Part shown: positions 1 through 8,465 of the stretch, piece after piece
How positions within the stretch are numbered: position 1 is the stretch's first letter
How the letters are laid out: each line of letters starts with the position of its first letter
From: JAAFJM01 sp964529175
Lineage (GTDB): Bacteria > Bacteroidota > Bacteroidia > UKL13-3
Assembly (NCBI GenBank): GCA_964529175.1
Contig: CAZGVO010000006.1
Span: forward strand, 124,001-188,000
Reading direction: 5' to 3'
DNA length: 64,000 nucleotides
Program-made: the position numbers and the translations under genes
Notes under the pieces: generated by a model
What the model was told of the DNA's origin: nothing
Database searches by the model: none
The model's input: only the letters and a program-made list of their open reading frames with translations

Positions 1-3000
1 GCATAATGCATTGGTTGAATCAATAGTTAAATCGCCATTGGTTAAGTTTTTAAACAATGAACTTGCAGGAACAATGGCAGATGATTCAGCCCAACTGCTT
101 AAATCGCCTAAAGAGCTGGTTTGCCATTGTGCTAAAGTTTGTGGTGTAAATGTATTTCCCCAAGCTCCAACTGATGATAAACTAGCTGCTAATAATAAAT
201 TGTAGTTCGATGTGTTACTTGTCCAATTGGTAGTTGGTGTGGCAGCTACATTTCCTATAGCAGCATGTATTCCCGTTCCACCTGTTCTTGCATTGTAAAA
301 TAAATTATTTCTCAAGGTAATTACATTGGCTGCCCTGCGTTCAAAAGCAAATGAGTTTAAAGCACCTGAACTAGCCGTTCCTCCAATATAAATAGTGTTG
401 TTAAAGTAATTGGTAATATTACCAGCAGCGTTATCCGAAATACCTCTAATAATTATTGGATTGGTATTGCTACCATTGGTAATTGAAACAGTGTTGTTTC
501 TAAAAATCCAGTTTTTTACTGATCCAACCACATAAATTCCATGAATGAATGCAGTAGCTCCAGTTGAAGGACAGGTAATATTATACACCATATTTCCTTC
601 TACAATTCCGTTATTGGTGCTATTATCAACTACAATTCCAGTAGGAACTACATTAGCTGTCGCGTTTAAAGCACTCAAATTATATACTTTATTATAACCA
701 ATATATGATTGGCCAAAATCAGAAGAAGATACCAAGCCAATACCCATTAAAGTAGTTGTTATAGGTCCAACTTGTGCTCCTGCCGATGATAAATTATAAA
801 TTAAATTATTATAAATGTATGGAGATGCTCCACCACCTTGAAAGCTGATTGCTCTCACTCCTGAAGAATTTAAAATACCTGTTCCTGCAATATTGGCAAC
901 GGTATTATTATTTACTATTATTTCGCCATAACCACCAACAAAACCATAAATACAAAGTGTTAAACGCATATTGTTTATTATGCTATTGGCTGTGGTTGTG
1001 TGGCCTATTAAGTTTCCGGTAATTACTGCTCTTCCCGATTCAATTCTAATCCCTGCAAAATCGAAGGTGCCAGTAGCTGTTAAATTTATGTTTTGGATGG
1101 TATTGTTTTGAACAGTAGTTCCTGATGAAATGCTGGTGTTTATATTCATTACCACAAAGTTTACTCCATTGGCATTTAGTAAAGCACTACCACCACATAG
1201 TGGACTTTGTCCGCCAAAATAGTTTCCAATAATTTCGTTATTACTTGCATTTACGCCTGGAATTAACATAATTGAAACCACATCACCTGCTGCAACATTG
1301 GTAGTAGCATTATAGTAAAAACTGTTAGCTAATATTCTCCAATTTCCGCCATTTCCTGCTGTTGCTACAAAAACTGCCGAACGTCTGTAATTAAACAAAT
1401 TGCTATTGCTTATGGTAATATTGCTATTGGTTAAATTAACAGAACCTGCTGAATAAAACAAAATTGTTGGAATACCTACTGAATCGCTTCTATCTCTAAC
1501 ATCATTATTAGTAAATAATAAATCGCGCACACCAGTTATGGAGTTTACAGATGATCCGAAATTAACTACACCAATTGTTTGTAAATTATTTGCTCCTTCA
1601 ATAATACAATTTTGAATGGTATCAAAGCGAGCTCCATTAATGTAACTAAATGTTGATGCATTGCTTTCTTTGTTTAAAAATCTTAAGTATTTACCAGTGC
1701 CACTAATTGGCCCTTTACCATCAATTACTACATTTTGTGAGCCATTAAACTCAATAAGTGAATTTAAAAAACGGCCTGTAATATTTCTTAAAACATCAGC
1801 CGAAGGTACAATTTTCACTTTGAATCCATTTTGAGATGTATTTGATAATGAGGCAATTGCAGTATCTTCAATATCGGAAGTAATACTTAAAGTTAAATTG
1901 CCACTTAAACCATTGGTATTTATGTCTTTAAATGCATCGCTTAAATAATTGTAATTACCTGTTGTTCCTACAGTTTTGGTTCCTGATAATCCTTCAGAAA
2001 TTGTTCTTGCTCCTAATGGAGCTGTGGTGTTTGGAACAACACCTATACTATTTACGGTTAGTAAATTACATTCTGCATCGATAGTGTTTAATGCAGTAGC
2101 ACTGCTGCTTAAATTATAAGTTAGCCAAAAGTAGTTGGTGTCTTTTAAAAGGTTTTGTGAACCCGTAACAATAAAAGAACCACTTGGTGATGAAACCGTG
2201 CTGCCAAATTGATTAACGGCTGAAAACACACCATTATTTCCAGTATAAAATACTTTAGCTTGTGTTAAATCGCTGTTATTGCTAGTGCCCGAAGTACTTA
2301 AGTTTAATTGAGTAAGTGCAATTGGGTTTAACTCACCATTGGTAACTACAGTTATTTTTAAAATTTCTTCATTGCTACTTCCTTTAGGCGTGTTTTTAAT
2401 ATTTGCTAATTCAGTATTTGAAGAAACATAAACCATATTAGATTTGTTGTATGGAGTAAATGTAATAAAGTTATTATCAGTATAGGCAGCAACATTTGCA
2501 GTTCTTGTAATGTATTGATTTAAATACTGATTAGCAATGGTTTGGTTTAATTGCAAACCTGCTGTAGTAGTAATGGTAGGAGTGGCAGCACTTACCGAAA
2601 ACTGGCCTTCTACTAAATAAATTTTATTGGTAGTTTCCTCTAAAACACACGAAAATGTAGCATTTGAAATAGATGGGGCTCCTAATTCATATGAAACCCA
2701 TTTTACCCATAATTGTCTATTTGGCGCTGCTCCAGCAATTTTCCAAACTACTAAATCATTAGTATTAGTTGGAGGTGCCGTGGTAAATGCATCCCAAAAA
2801 CAAGCTATGGTACTGTCGGGTAATGATGTACTTGGTAAATCGCTGTTGTCGTTTGGTAATGAAGTGGTGTTAGAAAAAGTTACTAAACCGTTAGAACTGG
2901 CGCGTAGAGATGTTACTACATTTCCATAATAATTAAACGTAAAGGGAATACTTACAGGTGTTGACCACTGGTTAGAAGCTACTGATGCAGCAACTATGGT

Positions 3001-3147
3001 ATTCCACCCAGTTGTAATATCGTCATTATCAGTATTAACTAATCCTGGATTACCACCACCAATGGTATAATTAACCGTGTAACTTGTTTGAGCAATGCCT
3101 AATAAACTTAGCATTGCAAAGCAAAAACCTAAATAAATTTTCTTCAT
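1..3147 (-). CDS. Large secreted beta-helix protein, 3' end outside window
   Basis: The reading frame is open for 1049 codons from an ATG at 3147 to the left window edge, so the C-terminus is missing. Residues 1-20 form a signal peptide (MKKIYLGFCF start, GIAQ at the end). About 25-190 resembles the nidogen/MAM-like sandwich common in Bacteroidota surface proteins. About 249-380 matches the BNR-associated N-terminal domain family (motifs AKVFYTGN, NYFWLTYNLS, IDAECN). From about 390 onward short Asn-rich beta-helix rungs (NNTI, NNLIYN, NNTVSI) indicate a right-handed parallel beta-helix. A T9SS sorting domain is expected beyond the edge but cannot be seen. The ligand or substrate is unknown. 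A perfect TAnnTTTG element lies just upstream of the start. Confidence 0.9.
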   Translation of the reverse strand, partial: MKKIYLGFCFAMLSLLGIAQTSYTVNYTIGGGNPGLVNTDNDDITTGWNTIVAASVASNQWSTPVSIPFTFNYYGNVVTSLRASSNGLVTFSNTTSLPNDNSDLPSTSLPDSTIACFWDAFTTAPPTNTNDLVVWKIAGAAPNRQLWVKWVSYELGAPSISNATFSCVLEETTNKIYLVEGQFSVSAATPTITTTAGLQLNQTIANQYLNQYITRTANVAAYTDNNFITFTPYNKSNMVYVSSNTELANIKNTPKGSSNEEILKITVVTNGELNPIALTQLNLSTSGTSNNSDLTQAKVFYTGNNGVFSAVNQFGSTVSSPSGSFIVTGSQNLLKDTNYFWLTYNLSSSATALNTIDAECNLLTVNSIGVVPNTTAPLGARTISEGLSGTKTVGTTGNYNYLSDAFKDINTNGLSGNLTLSITSDIEDTAIASLSNTSQNGFKVKIVPSADVLRNITGRFLNSLIEFNGSQNVVIDGKGPISGTGKYLRFLNKESNASTFSYINGARFDTIQNCIIEGANNLQTIGVVNFGSSVNSITGVRDLLFTNNDVRDRSDSVGIPTILFYSAGSVNLTNSNITISNSNLFNYRRSAVFVATAGNGGNWRILANSFYYNATTNVAAGDVVSIMLIPGVNASNNEIIGNYFGGQSPLCGGSALLNANGVNFVVMNINTSISSGTTVQNNTIQNINLTATGTFDFAGIRIESGRAVITGNLIGHTTTANSIINNMRLTLCIYGFVGGYGEIIVNNNTVANIAGTGILNSSGVRAISFQGGGASPYIYNNLIYNLSSAGAQVGPITTTLMGIGLVSSSDFGQSYIGYNKVYNLSALNATANVVPTGIVVDNSTNNGIVEGNMVYNITCPSTGATAFIHGIYVVGSVKNWIFRNNTVSITNGSNTNPIIIRGISDNAAGNITNYFNNTIYIGGTASSGALNSFAFERRAANVITLRNNLFYNARTGGTGIHAAIGNVAATPTTNWTSNTSNYNLLLAASLSSVGAWGNTFTPQTLAQWQTSSLGDLSSWAESSAIVPASSLFKNLTNGDLTIDSTNALC

Positions 3148-3168
3148 TTTTATGTTTTAAAAAGTTAG

Positions 3169-3176
3169 CAAATATA
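3169..3176 (-). promoter_or_regulatory. -7 promoter element of the beta-helix gene
   Basis: The minus strand reads TATATTTG, an exact TAnnTTTG, ending 21 bases before the ATG at 3147, which implies a leader of about 15 nt. No TTG is visible at the usual upstream spacing. An 8-bp inverted repeat (ATATAGTT at 3172-3179 and AACTATAT at 3188-3195) overlaps it and could be an operator. Confidence 0.55.
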
Positions 3177-3338
3177 GTTTTGAATTTAACTATATGAATA
3201 AAAATGAGTAAAAAATCAATCTACGTAAAAATTGGATTAGCTGATGGGGTCTTTTAAAAGGAAAGTTGCTGTAAACTGAATTAAAGTTTTAAGTAAAAAT
3301 TTAGGGATTTACTGTTTGCTAAATTGCCATAAATAGAA

Positions 3339-3369
3339 AAGCCTACATGCTAAGTTTGCATGTAGGCTT
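3339..3369 (-). terminator. Terminator after the Spy-like gene
   Basis: A 12-bp perfect stem (AAGCCTACATGC at 3339-3350, GCATGTAGGCTT at 3358-3369) with a 7-nt loop lies 23 bases past the stop at 3392. A short T-rich tract follows on the minus strand. Confidence 0.75.
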
Positions 3370-3391
3370 CCATTTTTTAGGTAAATAAAAA

Positions 3392-3826
3392 TTAGTCTTT
3401 TTTTCTATTGGCTAACTGTTTTAAAAGTTCGCGTTTAAAATCATTTTCAGCTTTAAAAAGTAGAACCACTTTTTTTACAGGCAAAACCTTTTTAAACTCA
3501 GTTGCATATTTTTTCAAAAGTTCAGCTTCATTTATTTTAAAATTTACCATATCGGCTAATACTTTTTCAGCTTCAGCATCAGTCATATTTGGCATGTCGG
3601 CCATTTCTTCGGTAATTTTACCTTTGGTGCTTTGGCGTAATTTCTTTAGTTCTTCGGTAAATTTATTATAAACTGGCCAAAAAACTTTGGCTTCTTCAGC
3701 TGTTAAATTGAGGCGTTCAGTTATAAACCCAATTTTCATGGCTTCTAAACGTTCGCCTTTTTGGGCTAATAAATTGCTAGTAAATGCAATTAATAAACTA
3801 AAAATTAAGATATACTTTTTCATCAT
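3392..3826 (-). CDS. Spy/CpxP-like periplasmic protein of an ECF sigma operon
   Basis: 144 residues with a signal peptide (1-21, ending NLLAQ), then an all-helical, Lys/Glu-rich body with the pattern LNLTAEEAKVFWPVYN. This pattern is typical of the small Bacteroidota proteins often annotated as sensor of ECF-type sigma factor, related to the Spy/CpxP LTxxQ fold. It is probably a periplasmic chaperone or stress sensor; that role is inferred from the family. It is the last gene of a minus-strand run with only 8 bases between it and the anti-sigma-like gene. Two tandem ATGs at 3824-3826 and 3821-3823 could both serve as start. A terminator follows at 3339-3369. Confidence 0.8.
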   Translation of the reverse strand: MMKKYILIFSLLIAFTSNLLAQKGERLEAMKIGFITERLNLTAEEAKVFWPVYNKFTEELKKLRQSTKGKITEEMADMPNMTDAEAEKVLADMVNFKINEAELLKKYATEFKKVLPVKKVVLLFKAENDFKRELLKQLANRKKD

Positions 3827-3834
3827 TTGCTATT

Positions 3835-4368
3835 TTATAATTCCTCTAATAAAGCTTGCTCGTCAGCATGTTCCATTAAATATTGTTCTACTTCTTTGGT
3901 ATTGTTTTCTTCTTTATTGTCTATTTGATTAATAGGTTTTACCTCATTAATCCATTCAATTTTTACATCGTTATTAGTCAAGTATTCAATCATTTCTTCT
4001 TCGCTCACTTTGTTTAAGTTAGCATTTAAGTTGTTTGAATTATTGTTATTTATAAAAATAGTTAATCCAACAACAGCAATAAATAATGCTGCTATTCCGC
4101 TTACAGTTTTCCAATTAAATAAGTTTATTTTTTTAGCATCTGGCTTTTGTATTTTACTTAAAATGGCATTTTTACCTTGTTCAAAATAATTATTTGGAAG
4201 AACAAATCCACCTTCATTACCACTAATATTTAAACTAGGTTCTTTGTTTATTTTATTTAAAATACTGTTTTTCGATTTTTCAAAATAAGCCTCAGGAGCA
4301 CTAAAACCTCCTTCGTTACCTAAGTTTTTCAAAAACCCATCGTCAATATTTTCAAATTCGTTTTTCAT
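3835..4368 (-). CDS. Single-span membrane protein, probable anti-sigma partner
   Basis: 177 residues. One transmembrane segment lies at about 88-107, so about 87 residues should be cytoplasmic and about 70 periplasmic. The cytoplasmic half holds two copies of one motif, NEGGFxxPxxYFExxKNxIL, at about 18-38 and 51-71. Such YFE-type motifs are common in Bacteroidota proteins encoded after ECF sigma factors. The C-terminal part is acidic (EEEMIEYL, ALLEEL). The position after the sigma factor and before a Spy-like protein argues for an anti-sigma or sigma-modulating role. I see no classical zinc anti-sigma HxxxCxxC motif, so the role is inferred from context. Confidence 0.75.
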   Translation of the reverse strand: MKNEFENIDDGFLKNLGNEGGFSAPEAYFEKSKNSILNKINKEPSLNISGNEGGFVLPNNYFEQGKNAILSKIQKPDAKKINLFNWKTVSGIAALFIAVVGLTIFINNNNSNNLNANLNKVSEEEMIEYLTNNDVKIEWINEVKPINQIDNKEENNTKEVEQYLMEHADEQALLEEL

Positions 4369-4424
4369 ATTGTTTTTATGTAGATGCAGTTATTGTTCAA
4401 TGGTTTAATTCAATAACTAAAAAT

Positions 4425-5444
4425 TTAAACATTTTCTTTTTTTATGTTTCCTAAAACGTATTTATTGGTTATTTCAAACTGAGTTAAAAGCCAAACTAAA
4501 GTACTGGTTAACAGTACGGTAATTCCAAAAACAATAAAGCCTGTTAAATTGTCAGTTTGGTTCATTTTTGGATCATCTAAATACTCATAAGCTATAAAAA
4601 TAAACATGGGGTGATACAAGTAAATGCCCAACGATTGGTTATTTAAAAAATGAATAAAAGCATTGTCAGTCCAATTTTGCGATGAGGTATAAATGATGGT
4701 AAAAAATATCAAACTGATGTTTAATATTAAATATGGAATCACAAAAAAGTTAAAAAACTGCTGACCTTTAAAAATAATCCCAACAATTCCAACAAATGAT
4801 AAACCAATTAAAAATAAAAGTAAAAGCGCATTTGGCCTAAGCTTGATAATGCTATTGCGCAAAGCAAAACCTATATAAAAAAATAGGAGGTAAGAGTAAA
4901 ATCGTTTTTCGCCCAAAAAATACAAAGGCAGTTCGTTAATTGGTAATTTTGGATCGCGGTATATTAGAAACCAAGCTACTGTAATACAGGCAGTTAATAT
5001 CAACACTAAAAAACTTGGAATTTTGAATTTTATAACCCAATAACAGACTATAACTGCTAAAATATAAGCTGGTACATACCATAAATGGAAAAATGGATGT
5101 ATGATATCGTAAACCGAAAATGTTAAAATAGAACGATGGTAAAAAGCAAATGGTAAATAGACCACAAAAGCTATTAACCACGGAATAATGGCCCTATTCA
5201 CTAATTTTTTTAAAAATGGAAAAATGCCTTTATCGTAAGCCGATTTTTTAACTAAAAATCCGCTGATAGATAAAAACAAAGGCATGTGAAAAAAGAAAAT
5301 TACAAATAAAGCCAAACCTAAAGGCAAAGCATGCGAAAGTATTACCAATAAAACCAAAAGTCCTTTAACAGTATTTAGGCCTGGGCTGTAGCTTGGTAAT
5401 TCGGTATGTTGTAAAGTTTTAAATTGTTGTAAATATTTTAACAT
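4425..5444 (-). CDS. Acyltransferase family 3 membrane protein
   Basis: 339 residues with about ten hydrophobic segments. The N-terminal pattern LNTVKGLLVLLVILSHA followed by FHMPLFLSISGF is the acyltransferase-3 signature, and the His of LSHA is the presumed catalytic residue. These enzymes O-acylate sugars or lipids at the membrane; the acceptor here cannot be predicted. The C-terminus keeps the IYLYHPMF motif. The gene starts 16 bases after the sigma factor stop and ends 56 bases before the anti-sigma-like gene, so it appears co-transcribed with both. An enzyme in this place is unusual, since the sigma and anti-sigma genes normally adjoin. Confidence 0.85.
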   Translation of the reverse strand: MLKYLQQFKTLQHTELPSYSPGLNTVKGLLVLLVILSHALPLGLALFVIFFFHMPLFLSISGFLVKKSAYDKGIFPFLKKLVNRAIIPWLIAFVVYLPFAFYHRSILTFSVYDIIHPFFHLWYVPAYILAVIVCYWVIKFKIPSFLVLILTACITVAWFLIYRDPKLPINELPLYFLGEKRFYSYLLFFYIGFALRNSIIKLRPNALLLLFLIGLSFVGIVGIIFKGQQFFNFFVIPYLILNISLIFFTIIYTSSQNWTDNAFIHFLNNQSLGIYLYHPMFIFIAYEYLDDPKMNQTDNLTGFIVFGITVLLTSTLVWLLTQFEITNKYVLGNIKKENV

Positions 5445-5460
5445 ATGGGTAATTAAATAA

Positions 5461-6024
5461 TTATCTTGTATTGGGTTTCTTTAAGTATTCTTCAATTTTT
5501 TTTACGGCATGAAAATATGAAGCTTTTAGTGCACCAACGCTGGTTTCTAGCACTTGTTGCATTTCCTCGTATTTCATGTTTTCGTAATACTTCATGTTAA
5601 ATACCAGCCTTTGTTTATGAGGCAAAGTTAATATTGCTTGCTGCAATTTTAACTCTATTTGGTTACCATCAAAATAATTATCGGCAGTAAGTTTGTTGCT
5701 TAAATATTCCGCATTTTCATCATCAATTGAAGTATTAAAATTTTGTTTCTTTTTTTGAATAAATTGTAATGCTTCGTTGGTGGCTATGCGGTAAATCCAA
5801 GTGTACAGTTTACTATCTTCCCTAAATTTACTTAAGTTTTCCCAAACCTTAATAAAAGTATTTTGTAAAATATCATCAGCATCATCGTGGTCAATTACAA
5901 TTCTGCGAATATGCCAATACGTTTGCTTTTGGTATTTATCTAAAATTAGTTCAAAAGCAGCAGTTTTGGTTTGCTCATTTGCAAATTTTGCAATTATTTC
6001 ACTATCAGCTATTTCTATTTTCAA
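5461..6024 (-). CDS. ECF-type RNA polymerase sigma factor
   Basis: 187 residues. Region 2 is clear (FELILDKYQKQTYWHIR, then DDADDILQNTFIKVWENL and FREDSKLYTWIYRIATNEAL). Region 4 follows (ILTLPHKQRLVFNMKYYENMKYEEM, then TSVGALKASYFHAVKKIEEYL; the two parts are not contiguous). The frame has a stop immediately before the TTG at 6024 and no internal ATG before region 2, so TTG is the likely start. No promoter is evident in the 54 bases after radC, so it may be read through from radC. It likely directs a stress or envelope regulon and is controlled by the downstream membrane protein. Confidence 0.9.
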   Translation of the reverse strand: MKIEIADSEIIAKFANEQTKTAAFELILDKYQKQTYWHIRRIVIDHDDADDILQNTFIKVWENLSKFREDSKLYTWIYRIATNEALQFIQKKKQNFNTSIDDENAEYLSNKLTADNYFDGNQIELKLQQAILTLPHKQRLVFNMKYYENMKYEEMQQVLETSVGALKASYFHAVKKIEEYLKKPNTR

Positions 6025-6078
6025 TTAAGGTATTGGTTAGTAAATATTGAGGCTTTGATGGTTTTTTTGTTAAATGGT

Positions 6079-6780
6079 TTAAAAATTATCGTTATCAGCA
6101 AAACTATAATATTTGTCGTTTCCTACTATTATGTGGTCAACTACATCAATATCAAGCACTTTTCCTGCATTTTTAAGGTTTTTGGTAATTTGCACATCGG
6201 CTGCGCTTGGCTGCAAATTACCTGAAGGGTGATTATGGCATAGCACAATATAACTTGCCAAATGTTCAATGGCATGTTTAAAAATAATTTTGGTATCTAC
6301 CACAGTGCCAGCTACTCCACCTTCACTAATTTTTTTACGAGCAATTACTTTTCGGTTTCGCGCTAAAAGTAAAATCCAGAATTCTTCGTGAGGTAAATCG
6401 GCAAGCAATGGCTCAAAATAATTAAATGCCTCGCGCGAGTTTTTTATAATTTCAATTTGTTTGGCTTCTTCATCTTTTCGCCTGCGGCCAAGTTCAAGCG
6501 CTGCTGCTATGGTAATGGCTTTTGCTTCGCCAATTCCTTTTACTTTTTTAAGGTCGTTAATGGTAAGTTTGGCTAGTTCATTAATATTTTCGGATGTTAG
6601 CTGCAAAATTTTTCTGGCTAAATCCACTGCCGATTCATTTTTGGTGCCAGTGGCAATTAATATAGCCAGAAGCTCTGCGTTGCTAAGCGATTGTTTGCCT
6701 TTTAGTAAAAATTTTTCTCTTGGTCTATCATCTTCGGCCCAAGCTTTAATACCCGTAAATTTATCTAAACTTTCTTCCAT
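6079..6780 (-). CDS. radC: RadC family JAB/MPN-domain protein
   Basis: 233 residues. The N-terminal part has a UPF0758 helix-hairpin-helix pattern (LSNAELLAILIATGT, then LKKVKGIGEAKA). The C-terminal JAMM metal motif is HNHPSG with the downstream Asp of SAAD, preceded by the conserved EGGVAGT. The family is widespread; a role in DNA repair has been questioned and the substrate is unknown. ATG start at 6780 with a promoter about 20 bases upstream. The ECF sigma gene follows after 54 bases on the same strand. Confidence 0.95.
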   Translation of the reverse strand: MEESLDKFTGIKAWAEDDRPREKFLLKGKQSLSNAELLAILIATGTKNESAVDLARKILQLTSENINELAKLTINDLKKVKGIGEAKAITIAAALELGRRRKDEEAKQIEIIKNSREAFNYFEPLLADLPHEEFWILLLARNRKVIARKKISEGGVAGTVVDTKIIFKHAIEHLASYIVLCHNHPSGNLQPSAADVQITKNLKNAGKVLDIDVVDHIIVGNDKYYSFADNDNF

Positions 6781-6799
6781 TTACTCCATTTTGTAATGG

Positions 6800-6806
6800 C
6801 AAAATA
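6800..6806 (-). promoter_or_regulatory. Probable radC promoter (-7 element)
   Basis: The minus strand reads TATTTTG, one base shorter than TAnnTTTG, with a TTTG 17 bases upstream in the T-run of the rpsT terminator. The leader to the radC ATG would be about 13 nt. Confidence 0.4.
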
Positions 6807-6827
6807 GTTTAAATACCTAAAAACAAA

Positions 6828-6860
6828 AAAAGCTTACCCATAATTTATGAGTAAGCTTTT
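6828..6860 (-). terminator. rpsT terminator
   Basis: A stem of about 15 bp with one G-U pair (6828-6842 with 6846-6860) and a 3-nt loop lies 33 bases past the rpsT stop. A run of T residues follows on the minus strand. Confidence 0.85.
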
Positions 6861-6893
6861 AATAATAATACTTTATTTAAGACAAATTGCTGA

Positions 6894-7193
6894 TTAAGCA
6901 GCTTTTTTCTTAGTTGTTTTGGTAGCTTTTTTAGGAGCAGTTCCAATTTTGCTAACTAATTTAGCTAATTTAGATTTTTGGTTAGCAGCTTTATTTTTGT
7001 GAATAATGCTACGTTTAGCCAATTTGTCTAACATACTAGCTACTTTTTTAAATAATTCTGAAGCTGCAGCTTTATCTTCAGATAAGCGTAGTTCTTTAAT
7101 AGCACTACGAGTTGATTTTGCTTGATAACGGTTACGTAAACGCTTAGTTGCGTTACTTCTGTTACGTTTTATTGCTGATTTATGATTAGCCAT
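6894..7193 (-). CDS. rpsT: 30S ribosomal protein S20
   Basis: 99 residues, very basic, beginning MANHKSAIKRNR, the invariant S20 start, with the helical core (RSIIHKNKAANQKSKLAKLV) and a Lys/Ala/Thr-rich tail. It binds 16S rRNA early in 30S assembly. It is monocistronic: its own promoter lies 63 bases upstream and a strong terminator follows. The leader of about 60 nt holds a 9-bp hairpin, which could support feedback control as known for other ribosomal proteins. Confidence 0.98.
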   Translation of the reverse strand: MANHKSAIKRNRSNATKRLRNRYQAKSTRSAIKELRLSEDKAAASELFKKVASMLDKLAKRSIIHKNKAANQKSKLAKLVSKIGTAPKKATKTTKKKAA

Positions 7194-7222
7194 CTTTGTT
7201 TATAATTTATCTCGTTAAAAAT

Positions 7223-7246
7223 ATTAGTTATTTGTTGATAACTAAT
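7223..7246 (-). promoter_or_regulatory. Hairpin in the rpsT 5' leader
   Basis: A perfect 9-bp inverted repeat (ATTAGTTAT at 7223-7231, ATAACTAAT at 7238-7246) with a 6-nt loop sits between the rpsT promoter and its ATG, about 30 bases upstream of the start. No U-run follows, so it is not a terminator. Its position suits an S20-binding or stability element, but that is inference. Confidence 0.45.
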
Positions 7247-7255
7247 AAAGGGCTG

Positions 7256-7285
7256 CAAATATACTTTTTTGATTTAAAAATCAAA
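7256..7285 (-). promoter_or_regulatory. rpsT promoter
   Basis: The minus strand has TTTG (7282-7285), an 18-base spacer, then TATATTTG (7256-7263). Both elements match the Bacteroidota -33/-7 consensus exactly. It implies a leader of about 55-60 nt. Confidence 0.75.
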
Positions 7286-7304
7286 CACTCCACAAAAAAA
7301 ATGT

Positions 7305-7631
7305 TTATACAGAAAAACTTTCTCCACAACTGCATGTGCGTGAGGCATTTGGGTTGTTAAAAGTGAAGCCTTTTCCGTTTAATCCGTCTGTAAAATCTAG
7401 TTCAGTACCAAATAAATACAGAACACTGCGTTTATCCGTAACTATTTCAACGCCATTATCTCCAAATTTTTCATCTCCTGGTTTTAATTCGTTGTCAAAA
7501 TCTAATTTGTACGAAAGTCCTGAACATCCTCCACTTTCTACTCCTACTCTTAAAAAGTGTGCTGGAGTATAATTTTGTTCAACTTTTAATTCTGCTATAC
7601 GTTTTTTTGCTTTTTCGCTTACTGTAATCAT
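7305..7631 (-). CDS. IscA/ErpA/SufA-type iron-sulfur carrier
   Basis: 108 residues of the HesB/IscA family. The three cluster-binding cysteines are present: C36 in ESGGCSGLSY and C100/C102 in SRTCSCGESF. These A-type carriers receive Fe-S clusters from the scaffold and deliver them to apo-proteins in the cytoplasm. The gene stands alone with its own promoter, away from any suf operon in this window. IscA, ErpA and SufA paralogues cannot be told apart from the sequence alone. Confidence 0.95.
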   Translation of the reverse strand: MITVSEKAKKRIAELKVEQNYTPAHFLRVGVESGGCSGLSYKLDFDNELKPGDEKFGDNGVEIVTDKRSVLYLFGTELDFTDGLNGKGFTFNNPNASRTCSCGESFSV

Positions 7632-7665
7632 GGTTTTGTATTTTTTTAATAAATAAATACTTCTG

Positions 7666-7695
7666 CAAAAGTAAATTTTAATACATATAGAACAA
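7666..7695 (-). promoter_or_regulatory. Promoter of the IscA-type gene
   Basis: The minus strand reads TTG (7693-7695), 19 bases, TACTTTTG (7666-7673), an exact TAnnTTTG. The leader to the ATG at 7631 is about 30 nt. Confidence 0.7.
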
Positions 7696-7723
7696 TAAAA
7701 ATTTATGTTTTGTTTCAGTCATT

Positions 7724-8395
7724 CTATTGGTTTTCAACCAAGGTAACTTCTACCATGGCATGTACACGGTATTTTTTACCAGTTAAAGTTTCGCATAAAA
7801 TATAAGTTCTCAGTTTTTCGATTTTACGTAAAGTATCGGCATAGCCTTTCATTTTAAACAATGTACCATTTGGCAAATCGGCTAAAACTGTAGTATTGGC
7901 TTTACGTTCATCGTATTTTTTTAATACTTGTAGCAATTTTACATCGGCCGAATGTGTATATTTAGGATTGCGCATGTGTTTGGCAATGGCTGCTTTTAAA
8001 TCGTATGGAAATAAATTTTCGTGTTCAAAAAAAGGAATCATATTTTTTTGAAATTCGTGTTTCCATTCCTCGCCATGTGGTTCGTGGTGGTGTCCGTATT
8101 TTACATAAGCAGTATGGTGCGAAAGTTCATGGATAAAGGTTATTAAAAAATCAAACTTACTTAAGTTAAAGTTGATGCTTATGCGATTTCCCTTTCCATT
8201 ATGAGGGCTGTAATCGCCATATTTACTTTTTCTTTCGTTTTCTACATGCAGGTGTAAATCATGAAAAATTATTAATTCCGCACAATATTCAACCGCGTCT
8301 TTTGGTATAAACCGCACCAATACATTGCAAAACTCTTGTTTCCGTTTTAGCTGGTCGGGCGTTAATTGGTTAAATAATTTATACTTTTCGTTCAA
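7724..8395 (-). CDS. SprT-like zinc metalloprotease-domain protein
   Basis: 223 residues. The SprT signature is present: HELSHHTAYVKYG gives the HExxH zinc site, and the His of PHGEEWKHEF is the likely third ligand. Family members include the DNA-protein crosslink protease Spartan, but bacterial SprT proteins are uncharacterised and activity here is inferred. No C-terminal Cys zinc ribbon is seen. An in-frame stop lies two codons before the TTG at 8395 and no ATG is near, so translation probably starts at TTG. No promoter is obvious; a terminator hairpin lies just upstream at 8414-8444. Confidence 0.88.
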   Translation of the reverse strand: MNEKYKLFNQLTPDQLKRKQEFCNVLVRFIPKDAVEYCAELIIFHDLHLHVENERKSKYGDYSPHNGKGNRISINFNLSKFDFLITFIHELSHHTAYVKYGHHHEPHGEEWKHEFQKNMIPFFEHENLFPYDLKAAIAKHMRNPKYTHSADVKLLQVLKKYDERKANTTVLADLPNGTLFKMKGYADTLRKIEKLRTYILCETLTGKKYRVHAMVEVTLVENQ

Positions 8396-8413
8396 TTTTT
8401 AATCGTTTATAAC

Positions 8414-8444
8414 AAAAAGAACACGCTTTTGGCGTGTTCTTTTT
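8414..8444 (-). terminator. Terminator after the subtilisin-like protease
   Basis: A perfect 13-bp stem (8414-8426 with 8432-8444) with a 5-nt loop and a T-rich tail on the minus strand, 22 bases past the stop at 8466. It separates the protease from the SprT gene. Confidence 0.85.
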
Positions 8445-8465
8445 TAAATGTATTGGTGTTAAATA

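Noticed and set aside
2627..2929. 100-residue plus-strand ORF at the left end
   Set aside because: It lies wholly antisense to the 1-3147 frame, which has a signal peptide and known domains.
3172..3195. Terminator at the inverted repeat upstream of 3147
   Set aside because: The stem is only 8 bp of A/T and overlaps a promoter; no U-run.
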